Assembly (NCBI GenBank): GCA_022712235.1
Contig: JALAGW010000103.1
Coordinates: 1 to 6,184 of the forward strand
DNA from: Brevundimonas sp.
GTDB lineage: Bacteria; Pseudomonadota; Alphaproteobacteria; Caulobacterales; Caulobacteraceae
Reading direction: 5' to 3'
Length of the DNA: 6,184 nt
Shown: positions 1 through 6,001 of the stretch, piece by piece
How positions within the stretch are numbered: the stretch's first letter is position 1
Layout: each line of letters opens with the position of its first letter
Position numbers and translations under genes: made by a program
The notes under the pieces: model-generated
The model's input: the letters and a program-made list of their open reading frames with translations, nothing else
What the model was told of the DNA's origin: nothing
Databases searched by the model: none

Positions 1-207
1 CCTACCCGGTGCGGCAGTTAGCGGAAGTCCGTTCTGGAGCCTCGGCGGAGCGGCAGCCTTTGCCCTCAGTGCCGGCGTCTTTTTTCCGGCCCACAGGTTC
101 TTTCGGCGCTTCCGCTGAGCGGCAGCTTCCCACCGTTAGCCGCCATTCAGCACGTGCCTCCAAGCGACCACCTTCCGCCCCGCGCCCGTTCGTGGCACTG
201 ACGCGCG
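1..207. other. Leader region of rnhB, no convincing gene, imperfect repeat
   Basis: I see no gene here. One + strand frame stays open from the window edge to a stop at 219-221, overlapping the first 14 nt of rnhB. Its codon third positions are much less GC-rich than in the neighbouring genes and its translation is low in complexity. Within it, positions 36-56 and 105-125 match at 17 of 21 bases, and both read GASAERQ; the core gagcggcagc is at 48-57 and 117-126. A further gcggcag is at 11-17. This looks like a degenerate intergenic repeat rather than a protein gene. I see no clear promoter and no Shine-Dalgarno sequence for rnhB. Confidence 0.4.
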
Positions 208-858
208 ATGAAGCCGCCTAAAGCCGCCCTTAAAATCGACCGCCCCTTCCCCACCCTGATGCTGGAGCTGGAGGCGCGCGCGACGTGGAACGGTCACGTC
301 TGCGGCGTGGACGAGGCTGGGCGCGGACCCTGGGCCGGGCCGGTGTCGGCGGCTGCGGTGATCCTGAACCCCGACGACCTGCCGGCGGGCGTCGACGACT
401 CCAAGGCCCTGACGGAAAAGCGCCGCGCCGCGCTGGAGCCTGAGATCAAGGCCCGCGCCCTGGCCTGGGGCGTCGGCTTCGCCTCGGTCGAGGAGATCGA
501 CGAGCTGAACATCCTGCACGCCACGGGCCTGGCCATGCGCCGCGCGGTCGAGGCCCTGACGCATCCGCCGGTTCACGCCCTGGTGGACGGCAACTACCGC
601 TTCAAGCTGCCCTGCGCCGTGACCCCCGTGGTCAAGGGCGACAGCCGATCCCTGTCCATCGCGGCGGCCTCGATCCTGGCTAAGACGGCGCGGGATCGGC
701 TGATGATCGAAATGGACGCCGTCTATCCCGGCTACGGCTTCGCCAGCCACAAGGGCTACAACGCCCCCATCCACCAGTCGGCTCTGAACACCCTCGGCCC
801 CTGTCCGGCGCACCGTCGCAGCTGGGCGCCGATCAAGGCCCTGCTTTCGGACGCTTAG
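208..858 (+). CDS. rnhB: Ribonuclease HII
   Basis: A 216-residue type 2 RNase H. This family cuts the RNA strand of RNA-DNA hybrids and nicks 5' of single ribonucleotides misincorporated in DNA, starting ribonucleotide excision repair in the cytoplasm. The signature GVDEAGRGPWAGPV lies at residues 33-46 and contains catalytic D35 and E36 and the GRG loop that contacts the ribonucleotide. D127 (in VDGN) and D145 (in KGDSRSLSIAAASILAK) complete the acidic tetrad. All four sit exactly 19 residues after the Escherichia coli equivalents as I recall them (D16, E17, D108, D126). The conserved HKGY motif is at 181-184. Length is normal, with a roughly 20-residue N-terminal extension. The ATG at 208 is chosen because it is the first in frame, but no Shine-Dalgarno sequence precedes it; an alternative ATG at 259 (M18) also lacks one. 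In many Alphaproteobacteria rnhB lies beside the cell-cycle methylase gene ccrM; here no ccrM follows it. Confidence 0.96.
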   Translation: MKPPKAALKIDRPFPTLMLELEARATWNGHVCGVDEAGRGPWAGPVSAAAVILNPDDLPAGVDDSKALTEKRRAALEPEIKARALAWGVGFASVEEIDELNILHATGLAMRRAVEALTHPPVHALVDGNYRFKLPCAVTPVVKGDSRSLSIAAASILAKTARDRLMIEMDAVYPGYGFASHKGYNAPIHQSALNTLGPCPAHRRSWAPIKALLSDA

Positions 859-865
859 GACGGTC

Positions 866-980
866 CGGCATCCCGGCCGTAGCCTTGCGGCGCAAGGCGA
901 AGCGCCGGGACCGCCCAAGACGCAGACTGTCGGTGCTTCTTGCGGTCCCGGATAGCGGCTGCGCCGCTTCGAGGATGACG
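866..980. repeat. REPIN-like inverted pair of palindromic repeats
   Basis: Two palindromic units face each other between the convergent genes rnhB and the small membrane-protein gene. Both begin at the inner side with the same 10-mer: 942-951 reads gcggtcccgg, and 905-914 is its exact reverse complement. Each then has its own hairpin: 882-888 with 892-898 (7 bp, 3-nt loop) in the left unit, and 954-959 with 963-968 (6 bp, 3-nt loop) in the right. Each ends in GGATG-N-CG (973-980 on +; 866-873 on -). The left unit can also form an outer stem, 871-877 with 904-910, which competes with the 905-914/942-951 stem. There is no T-tract, so these are not classic intrinsic terminators, though they could stop or protect transcripts from both sides. 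The hairpins are directly visible; assignment to a REP family is inference. Confidence 0.6.
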
Positions 981-990
981 TTGTATGGAG

Positions 991-1140
991 TTAGCCGACC
1001 GTCGCGCCCGCGACCAACAGGCCCAGGATCACGACGACCGCCGCGACCAGACCAAAGAACAACCAGTTGGGCAATCCGCTGGACGACCGACGGCGCGGCT
1101 CGGAAGGCGTAACAGACGAACGGTCGGTCGAGGCACTCAT
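991..1140 (-). CDS. Small single-span membrane protein, 49 aa, unknown function
   Basis: I do not recognise a family. The frame starts at ATG 1140-1138, ends at TAA 993-991, and encodes 49 residues. Residues 1-24 are polar, rich in Ser/Thr and basic (RRR at 16-18), and residues 26-48 form one hydrophobic helix (NWLFFGLVAAVVVILGLLVA core). By the positive-inside rule the N-terminus is probably cytoplasmic. An in-frame ATG at 1155-1153 would give 54 residues and has AAGG 9 nt upstream; the ATG at 1140 has only AGG close to it, so the start is uncertain. The gene begins 37 nt (or 22 nt for the longer form) after the methyltransferase stop on the same strand, suggesting co-transcription with pyk and the methyltransferase. 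The clean TM helix and strand agreement with its upstream neighbour argue for a real gene, but conservation is untested. Confidence 0.6.
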   Translation of the reverse strand: MSASTDRSSVTPSEPRRRSSSGLPNWLFFGLVAAVVVILGLLVAGATVG

Positions 1141-1177
1141 GCTGCCTGTAACCATGTCGTCGCGCCTTGGTTCCGCG

Positions 1178-2218
1178 TCAGGCGGCGACCGGCAGGCTCA
1201 GTGGCTTTTCGGTCACGACGAACAGGTGCTCGACGTTGCGCAGCCGCCCGACCGCCCCGACCTTCTCGCCCTTCAGGTTGTGGATGCCGATGCGGGCTCC
1301 GACGTAGCGGGGGCGCGGGATCTCGACCACCTGGACATGGCCGCGCGCCGACAGCATGGCCGTCAGGTCGTCGCGGGACAGATAGCCCTCGTCGTTGAAG
1401 CTGACGATCAGGTTCGGCGTCTTCAACCGTTCGACCACCGACTGCAGGGCCGGGCCGATGCCGGGGCGGCTGTTGAACGGGCTCTTGCGGGTCTTCACGT
1501 CCACCCGCTTGTTGGCCACGCCATAGGTCTCGGGCTTGTCCCACAGCACCAGGCTCTCCCAGCAGTGGTAGTTGGCCAGATAGGAGTGCTGGTTGTAGGG
1601 CGGGTCGAGATAGACCAGGTCGGCCTCGACCTGATCGGCGATCTCGACCGCGTCGCCCTGGGTGGCCCTGCACGGCCCCGCCGCCACGCCTGGCAACAGA
1701 TCCGGCAGCCGCAACTCCAGCGGTTTCAGCGCGCGCGGCGCCCAGCGCTTCATATAGGCCATCTGCAGGCCGGCGGTGGAATCCACGCGATCCGCCGCCT
1801 CCATCAGGGCGACCATGACCACGGCCTTCAGCTCAGGCTCCAGCCCCATGGCCTCGATGCGGGTGCGCATGGCGTCGATGCGGGCGCCGTTGTCGGGATG
1901 GAAGAAGCGGGCCTCCTCGCAGAAGGCCTTGGTGAACCAGCCGGGCTCGGGCGTCAGCGTCCGCAGCTCGGCCAGCACCGCCTCGGCTCTGTCCGCCCAG
2001 CGTTCGCGGTCAGCCTGGACGTAGGCCGTAGCGAGCGTGTGGGCGTAGGCGTTGTGATCATTGGACCAGACGCGGAACCCCTGCCCTTTCAGGGCGTGGC
2101 CGACGCGGGCTGAGCCGGAAAACAGGTCGCACACCGTCCCGCCTTCCGGCAGGGCGGCCCGCACCGCACCCGTGACATGGCCCAGAAGCGCGCGCTTTGA
2201 GCCGATGTACTTGATCAT
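1178..2218 (-). CDS. D12-class (alpha) DNA adenine N6-methyltransferase, solitary
   Basis: A 346-residue S-adenosylmethionine-dependent DNA methyltransferase of the Dam/D12 class, expected to methylate the N6 of adenine in a short site that I cannot predict. Motif order is X, I, IV: KYIGSK at 3-8 (motif X), DLFSGS at 31-36 (motif I, cofactor binding) with SND at 52-54 after it, and DPPY at 205-208 (motif IV, catalytic). SFNDEGYLS at 273-281 is also typical. The arrangement resembles M.FokI-type domains and orphan methylases of Caulobacterales. The region between motifs I and IV is the expected place of the target-recognition domain. No restriction endonuclease gene is in the window, so it looks solitary. 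Its ATG lies 9 nt after the pyk stop, and the purine-rich stretch GGGACGGA (2226-2219) lies directly before it, so translation is probably coupled to pyk. Confidence 0.9.
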   Translation of the reverse strand: MIKYIGSKRALLGHVTGAVRAALPEGGTVCDLFSGSARVGHALKGQGFRVWSNDHNAYAHTLATAYVQADRERWADRAEAVLAELRTLTPEPGWFTKAFCEEARFFHPDNGARIDAMRTRIEAMGLEPELKAVVMVALMEAADRVDSTAGLQMAYMKRWAPRALKPLELRLPDLLPGVAAGPCRATQGDAVEIADQVEADLVYLDPPYNQHSYLANYHCWESLVLWDKPETYGVANKRVDVKTRKSPFNSRPGIGPALQSVVERLKTPNLIVSFNDEGYLSRDDLTAMLSARGHVQVVEIPRPRYVGARIGIHNLKGEKVGAVGRLRNVEHLFVVTEKPLSLPVAA

Positions 2219-2227
2219 TCCGTCCCG

Positions 2228-3682
2228 TCAGGTCTTCCGGGCGCGCTTCGCCCCTTGCGGAACATGGGCCGGAGCATGGGCCAGACGCAACAGATTCGCG
2301 GCGCCCGGCGCCCCGAAAGGCGTTCCGGCCAGGATCAGGATGCGCTGGCCGGCCTCGGCCAGGCCATAGGTCATGGCGCTTTCCACCGCATCGTCGGTCA
2401 GGCCTTCCAGCGAGGACGGCTGCTCGCCCAGACGCGGCTCCAGCCCCCAGACGAGGGCCAGACGACGCGCCGTCTCGGGCTTGGGCGTCAGGGCCAGCAC
2501 CGGTTGCAGCGGCCGCTCGCGCGACATGCGCCGCGCCGTGCCGCCCAGGGTCGTGAACACCACCATGCAGGCGGTGGAGGCCGCCTCGGCCGCCTTCCTC
2601 GCCGCCGCCACCAGGGCGTCGACGTCGTGGATGTCCATGCCCGCGTGTTCGGCGTCCATCAGGCCGGGCCACAGGGGGTCGCGCTCCACCCGCTCCATGA
2701 TGCGGTTCATGATCTGCACGGCTTCCAGCGGATAGTCGCCCGAGGCCGTTTCCGCCGACAGCATCAGGGCGTCGGCCCCTTCATAGACGGCGTTGGCCAC
2801 ATCGGAGGCCTCGGCCCGCGTCGGCGCAGGCGAACTGGTCATCGACTCCAGCATCTGGGTGGCGACGATGGCCGGCACGCCGCGCTGACGGGCGGCGCGC
2901 AGGATCTTCTTCTGGGCCACCGGCACTTCCTCGGGGTCCATCTCGACCCCCAGATCGCCGCGCGCGACCATGACGCCGTCGCAGTAGTCGAGGATGCTCT
3001 CCAGATCGTTTAGGGCCTGGGGCTTCTCGATCTTGGCCAGGCAGGCCGCCTGACCGTTCACGATGCGCTTCAGTTCGGCCATGTCCTCGGCCTTCTGCAC
3101 GAAGCTGAGGGCCACCCAGTCGACGCCGAGGCGAAGGGCGAAGGCCAGGTCCTCGCGGTCCTTGGGCGTCAGGGCCGAAACTGGGATGACGGCTTCCGGC
3201 ACGGCCACGCCCTTGCGGTCCGACAGCTTCGAGCCGCTCTCGACCGTCACCTCGGCCCATTCGTCGGTGCGTTCGCCGACCCGCAGCCGGATGCGCCCGT
3301 CGTCGATCAGCAGCAACATGCCGGTGCGCAGGGCCTTGAAGATTTCCGGGTGCGGCATCTGCACCCGCGTCTCGTCGCCCAGGGCCGGGTTCAGATCGAA
3401 GCGCATCCTGTGGCCCGGCTTGATGGCGATCTCGACATCGGCGAACCGGCCCAGCCGCAGCTTGGGCCCCTGCAGGTCGGCCAGAACCCCCAGCGGGCGC
3501 TTCAGCGCCATCTCGGCGCCGCGCACGGCTTTCAACGCCGCCGCGTGATCCTCATGCGAGCCGTGGCTGAAGTTCAGGCGGAAGACGTCCACCCCGGCCT
3601 GGGCCAGCGCCTTGACGGTCGCGGGCGCACGGCTCGCGGGTCCAAGGGTCGCGACGATGCGCGCGCGGCGGGCTCTGTTCAT
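2228..3682 (-). CDS. pyk: Pyruvate kinase
   Basis: A 484-residue pyruvate kinase, the last step of glycolysis: phosphoenolpyruvate plus ADP gives pyruvate plus ATP, in the cytosol and normally as a tetramer. The barrel starts with ATLGPAS (11-17) and FRLNFSH (34-40, with R35 in the active site). The B domain runs roughly from 71 to 168 and ends near RKGVAVP (156-162). The signature LAKIEKPQAL (215-224) carries catalytic K217 and metal ligand E219; ARGDLGVE (240-247) supplies ligand D243. ATQMLESM (274-281) and LSAETASGDYP (308-318) complete the active site. The C-terminal domain has VVFTTLGGTARRMSRERP (374-391) and GTPFGAPGAANLLR (453-466). Length is normal for the family. The start is supported by GAGGA at 3693-3689, 6 nt before the ATG. 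It heads the leftward operon with the methyltransferase and small membrane protein. Confidence 0.97.
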   Translation of the reverse strand: MNRARRARIVATLGPASRAPATVKALAQAGVDVFRLNFSHGSHEDHAAALKAVRGAEMALKRPLGVLADLQGPKLRLGRFADVEIAIKPGHRMRFDLNPALGDETRVQMPHPEIFKALRTGMLLLIDDGRIRLRVGERTDEWAEVTVESGSKLSDRKGVAVPEAVIPVSALTPKDREDLAFALRLGVDWVALSFVQKAEDMAELKRIVNGQAACLAKIEKPQALNDLESILDYCDGVMVARGDLGVEMDPEEVPVAQKKILRAARQRGVPAIVATQMLESMTSSPAPTRAEASDVANAVYEGADALMLSAETASGDYPLEAVQIMNRIMERVERDPLWPGLMDAEHAGMDIHDVDALVAAARKAAEAASTACMVVFTTLGGTARRMSRERPLQPVLALTPKPETARRLALVWGLEPRLGEQPSSLEGLTDDAVESAMTYGLAEAGQRILILAGTPFGAPGAANLLRLAHAPAHVPQGAKRARKT

Positions 3683-3688
3683 GATGTT

Positions 3689-3693
3689 TCCTC
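3689..3693 (-). promoter_or_regulatory. Shine-Dalgarno sequence of pyk
   Basis: GAGGA on the - strand, 6 nt before the ATG at 3682. It is the strongest ribosome-binding site seen in the window and fixes the pyk start. Confidence 0.75.
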
Positions 3694-3713
3694 AAGGCGG
3701 CTCTGACGGCCAC

Positions 3714-3731
3714 GGCCTCCCCTCAGAGGCC
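3714..3731 (-). promoter_or_regulatory. Short hairpin in the probable pyk leader
   Basis: A perfect 6-bp stem, 3714-3719 with 3726-3731 (GGCCTC/GAGGCC), closes a 6-nt loop about 32 nt upstream of the pyk ATG. There is no T-tract. It may be a leader RNA structure or chance in GC-rich DNA. No clear -35/-10 pair is visible nearby. Confidence 0.25.
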
Positions 3732-3750
3732 TTGATCCCTTGTGCCAACG

Positions 3751-3782
3751 AAAAGCCGGGGGCGTAAGACCACGCCCCCGGC
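3751..3782 (-). terminator. Rho-independent terminator of the phosphatase gene
   Basis: On the - strand an 11-bp perfect GC-rich stem (3782-3772 pairing with 3765-3755) closes a 6-nt loop and is followed by TTTT at 3754-3751. It begins 35 nt after the phosphatase stop codon and separates that gene from pyk, so pyk probably has its own promoter between about 3694 and 3750. The + strand side has no T-tract, so the terminator works leftwards only. Confidence 0.85.
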
Positions 3783-3785
3783 CGG

Positions 3786-3820
3786 AAACACGAGTTTATG
3801 AGCCCTGAAACACGACTTTA
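3786..3820. promoter_or_regulatory. Pair of operator-like near-palindromes, 22 bp apart
   Basis: The 13-mer aaacacgagttta at 3786-3798 is repeated with one mismatch at 3808-3820 (aaacacgacttta). The first 12 bases of the left copy form a near-dyad centred on CG (AAACnCGnGTTT, 10 of 12 positions symmetric); the right copy is less symmetric (8 of 12). The 22-bp spacing is close to two helical turns, as for paired dimer sites on one face of DNA. The right copy includes the phosphatase stop codon. The site is about 104-138 bp upstream of the pyk ATG, on the far side of the terminator. The pattern is visible; any regulatory role is inferred. Confidence 0.3.
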
Positions 3821-5524
3821 CGGCTTTGGCGTCTCGCAGCGGCCGTTGGCGAACTGCGGCAGATCCATGCAGCGGCCGTCCACCGCGTCCGTCGGCTGGA
3901 CCCCGATCAGGTGAGCCAGGGTCGGAGCGATGTCGATGGTGCGCATGGGCAGGAAGCGTTCCTGACCATTGGCGCCCGGCCACCAGAAGATGATCGGCAC
4001 GCGGCGGTCATAGTCCCAGGGCGAGCCATGGCTGGAGATGGCCGCGCCGATCCGGCCCGATCCCGTCAGACCCGGTTGATAGGCGCGCATGATGTCCGGC
4101 GAGCGCCCGGCCACCGCCGACAGGCGCAGGCGCTGACGCACGCTCAGCTCCTCGGGATTGTCCGAGGCGGGCATGGGCTCGGCCAGCAGTTCGTCGCGCG
4201 ACACCGCCAGGGCCACCTGCGGCTCGGCGTTCAGCAGCTCGACGGCGGCGGCCAGGACCTGGCTACGCAGCGGCTCGGCCAGCGACTTGTGATCAGCCCC
4301 GACGACGATCAGCCCGCCCGCCGAGGAGACCAGCGGATTGGCGTCCAGGTTGAAGCGCGCCTTGAGCGCATCATTGACGCGCGGCGTCAGGGCGCGATCC
4401 ACGCGGCCCGCCGCCGGATAGCCCTCGACCGAGGAACGCTCGGGGAAGTCCGACCCGCCGTGGTCGGCGGTCAGGGTCACGATCACGCCGCCGGGGATGG
4501 TGGCCAGCTTGTCGAGGAAGACGCCCAGGGCTGCGTCCAGACGCAGCATCTGCTCGCACATCTCGGGGCCTTGCGTGCCATAGCCGTGGCCGATGCGGTC
4601 CGTGGCCGACAGGCTGACGCCCAGCATGTCGGTGACGCCGCGACGGCCCAGTTGCTGATTGTCCAGCAGCTCGGCGGCGCCCTCCAGCGTCAGCTCGTCC
4701 AGCACCGGCGAGCCGTCGAGGGTGTCGTTCGCCGGCGGCAGGGTCGAGTTGAAGGTCTGTCCGCCGATGACCCACTGGCCCTCCAGACGACGGCAGGCGT
4801 CGTGGGTATAGGTCCAGGTCGGCATCTGACGCGTGAAGCGGTCGATCATCCGCGCGTTCAGCGCCGCCACCGGCGCCAGCTTCGCCTCGGCCGACTGGCC
4901 CGGCTCGACATAGGTGGTGAAGCCGAAATCAGCCGTCAGCCAGAAGGCGCCGTCGGCCTTGTGGCCCGCCAGGTTGATGGCGCCGCGATCCTTGCCGGAA
5001 ATGCCGAAGACGCGGCTATCGGGGCTGACCGTCTTCAGCCAGTCGCCCAGGGTCGATGCCTTCAGTTGATCCGGGCCGACCGGGCCGTTGTCGGTGTTCC
5101 TGCCGTGCGCCAGGGTGTTCTGCGGCGCGGCCAGGCAATAGGTCTCCTGCCCCGTCCTGGTGTCGATCCAGTCGTTGGCCGGAATGCCGCTGTGCGCCGG
5201 ATGGACGCCGGTCAGGACGGTGGAGTGACCGGCGCAGGTCACGGTGACGCCGTGGGTCTGATAGCCGTTGATCGAGACCAGGCCCTGATCGGCCAGGGTC
5301 TTCAGCCCCCCGGCGAACTGGCTGCGATACTGGTTGAACAGGTTGGCGCTGAACTGGTCGATCACCAGGGTCACGACGAGGGCCGGCGCCGCGCGCTGGG
5401 CCGGGGCCGGGGCCGGGGCCGTCGTCGCGGCGGGCCGGGCCGCCTGCTGCGCCATGGCCGGAAAGGCTGCGCCCGTCAGAAGGGCGAGCGCCAGGGTCGG
5501 GGCCAGAACGCGGCTGAAGATCAT
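3818..5524 (-). CDS. PafA-like secreted alkaline phosphatase
   Basis: A 568-residue alkaline phosphatase superfamily enzyme, probably a periplasmic phosphomonoesterase that releases phosphate. Residues 1-25 form a signal peptide with a likely cut after AMA (25/26), followed by an Ala/Pro-rich linker to about 47. Two-zinc ligands are recognisable: D56 (VIDQF), nucleophile T96 (TVTCAGH), D309 and H313 (TDRIGHG), D354 and H355 (ADHGG) and H499 (SSHGSPWDYDRRVP). N117, K178 and R180 match the substrate-contacting residues of PafA, and the spacing agrees closely with Elizabethkingia PafA as I recall it. This favours a PafA-type monoesterase over a nucleotide pyrophosphatase. The frame stays open to 5644, but that overlaps tRNA-Leu; the ATG at 5524 starts the signal peptide directly and is preferred, although no clear Shine-Dalgarno precedes it. 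A terminator follows the gene. No Pho box was recognised. Confidence 0.9.
   Translation of the reverse strand: MIFSRVLAPTLALALLTGAAFPAMAQQAARPAATTAPAPAPAQRAAPALVVTLVIDQFSANLFNQYRSQFAGGLKTLADQGLVSINGYQTHGVTVTCAGHSTVLTGVHPAHSGIPANDWIDTRTGQETYCLAAPQNTLAHGRNTDNGPVGPDQLKASTLGDWLKTVSPDSRVFGISGKDRGAINLAGHKADGAFWLTADFGFTTYVEPGQSAEAKLAPVAALNARMIDRFTRQMPTWTYTHDACRRLEGQWVIGGQTFNSTLPPANDTLDGSPVLDELTLEGAAELLDNQQLGRRGVTDMLGVSLSATDRIGHGYGTQGPEMCEQMLRLDAALGVFLDKLATIPGGVIVTLTADHGGSDFPERSSVEGYPAAGRVDRALTPRVNDALKARFNLDANPLVSSAGGLIVVGADHKSLAEPLRSQVLAAAVELLNAEPQVALAVSRDELLAEPMPASDNPEELSVRQRLRLSAVAGRSPDIMRAYQPGLTGSGRIGAAISSHGSPWDYDRRVPIIFWWPGANGQERFLPMRTIDIAPTLAHLIGVQPTDAVDGRCMDLPQFANGRCETPKP
5399..5420. repeat. 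Hexanucleotide tandem repeat in the phosphatase linker
   Basis: About 3.7 copies of the unit ggccgg lie inside the phosphatase gene. On the - strand they encode Ala-Pro dipeptides in the linker between signal peptide and catalytic domain. A change in copy number would keep the reading frame and only alter linker length. Confidence 0.6.
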
Positions 5525-5614
5525 CTTGAACACCGGAACCGCTGAGGATGCAGGGTGACTCCCCGCCCAGCGTAACGGCGCCAAGACAACGGCCCAGATA
5601 GCCAGACAGATAGT
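5525..5614 (-). other. Spacer between tRNA-Leu and the phosphatase gene
   Basis: Ninety bases lie between the tRNA 3' end and the phosphatase ATG. I see no T-tract hairpin behind the tRNA and no convincing promoter, so the phosphatase may be read from a transcript that also carries the tRNA, or from a promoter I cannot recognise. Confidence 0.3.
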
Positions 5615-5699
5615 TGGTGCGAGCGGCGGGGGTCGAACCCGCAAGACCGAAGTCGGCGGATTTTAAGTCCGCTGCGTCTACCAGTTTCGCCACGCTCGC
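5615..5699 (-). tRNA. tRNA-Leu (anticodon UAA)
   Basis: An 85-nt class II tRNA that decodes UUA and UUG. The acceptor stem GCGAGCG/CGCTCGC pairs perfectly (7 bp). The D arm has a 3-bp GCG/CGC stem and the loop AAACTGGTAGA. The anticodon arm is GCGGA-CTTAAAA-TCCGC, with the anticodon TAA at 5665-5663. The long variable arm has a GAC-TTCG-GTC hairpin, as expected for Leu. The T arm is GCGGG-TTCGACC-CCCGC. The discriminator A and an encoded CCA follow (CCA at 5617-5615). It lies 26 nt after the M28 peptidase stop codon and upstream of the phosphatase, all on the same strand. UUA is rare in GC-rich genomes, so this tRNA mainly serves UUG there. Confidence 0.97.
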
Positions 5700-5725
5700 G
5701 GCGTCAGCCCCTCAAGGCTTGGCCC

Positions 5726-6001
5726 CTAGGGCTTGGCTTGTGTAGCCGCCGAACGCAGGACGCGGAAGTCCACATCGGAATCGGCGATCAGCCGCACCAG
5801 CGCGGCCCAGGCGGCGACGTTCTGGGTCATCTGGGCCGGGTCGATTTTGTCCAGGGTGTCGTCGGCGGTGTGGTGCAGGTCGAAGTAGCGCGTGCCGTCC
5901 TGCGCCAGACCAAAGACCGGCACGCCCGCCCCGGCCAGCGGCCCGATGTCCACCCCGCCGTGCAGTTCAGGCTCGCTCGACGGCAGGACGCCGATCAGAT
6001 C
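5726..6001 (-). CDS. M28-family zinc peptidase, C-terminal fragment (gene broken at an inversion junction)
   Basis: The last 91 codons of an M28 (Zn-dependent exopeptidase) gene, ending at TAG 5728-5726. GGVDIGPLAGAGVP and DGTRYFDLHHTADDTLDKIDP are typical of the family's C-terminal end; the second His of LHHT corresponds to the last zinc ligand. NVAAWAALVRLIAD is the usual final helix. Peptidase-like sequence stops near 6001. The frame formally stays open rightwards to an ATG at 6142-6140, but those extra residues are only the antisense of the + strand peptidase segment and are not a real N-terminus. The signal peptide, the PA-like region, the first metal motif and the middle ligands are therefore missing from this strand. 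Family assignment is strong. Whether the gene is broken in the cell or only in the assembly cannot be decided here. Confidence 0.8.
   Translation of the reverse strand, partial: DLIGVLPSSEPELHGGVDIGPLAGAGVPVFGLAQDGTRYFDLHHTADDTLDKIDPAQMTQNVAAWAALVRLIADSDVDFRVLRSAATQAKP
5987..6001. other. Inversion junction with about 15 bp shared by both halves
   Basis: The 15 bases gacgccgatcagatc fit both reading directions. On + they read DADQI and lead into the peptidase segment that follows. Their 3' part reads DLIGV on - and leads into the C-terminal fragment. This is what either a recombination between short inverted repeats or a template switch at a microhomology would leave. The exact breakpoint inside this interval cannot be placed from one sequence. 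Confidence 0.6.

Noticed and set aside
859..913. Intrinsic terminator for rnhB
   Set aside because: Hairpins are present but no T-tract follows on the + strand; the paired REP-like arrangement describes them better.
3786..3820. Pho box for the phosphatase
   Set aside because: The repeat lies at the 3' end of the phosphatase gene and does not resemble the CTGTCAT-type direct repeats with 11-bp period.
3911..5545. Long open + strand frame opposite the phosphatase gene
   Set aside because: It is a GC-driven antisense frame rich in Arg, Gly, Gln and Val with no motif, and the opposite strand has a full set of catalytic residues. The same applies to open frames opposite rnhB (136-918), the methyltransferase (1067-2113) and pyk (2255-3013).
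5525..5644. N-terminal extension of the phosphatase reading frame by 40 residues
   Set aside because: The extension runs into the tRNA-Leu sequence, and the signal peptide begins exactly at the internal ATG at 5524.
5716..5737. Direct repeat ggcttggc (5716-5723 and 5730-5737)
   Set aside because: It is only 8 bp long, with a 14-bp offset at the peptidase 3' end, and is likely chance in GC-rich sequence.
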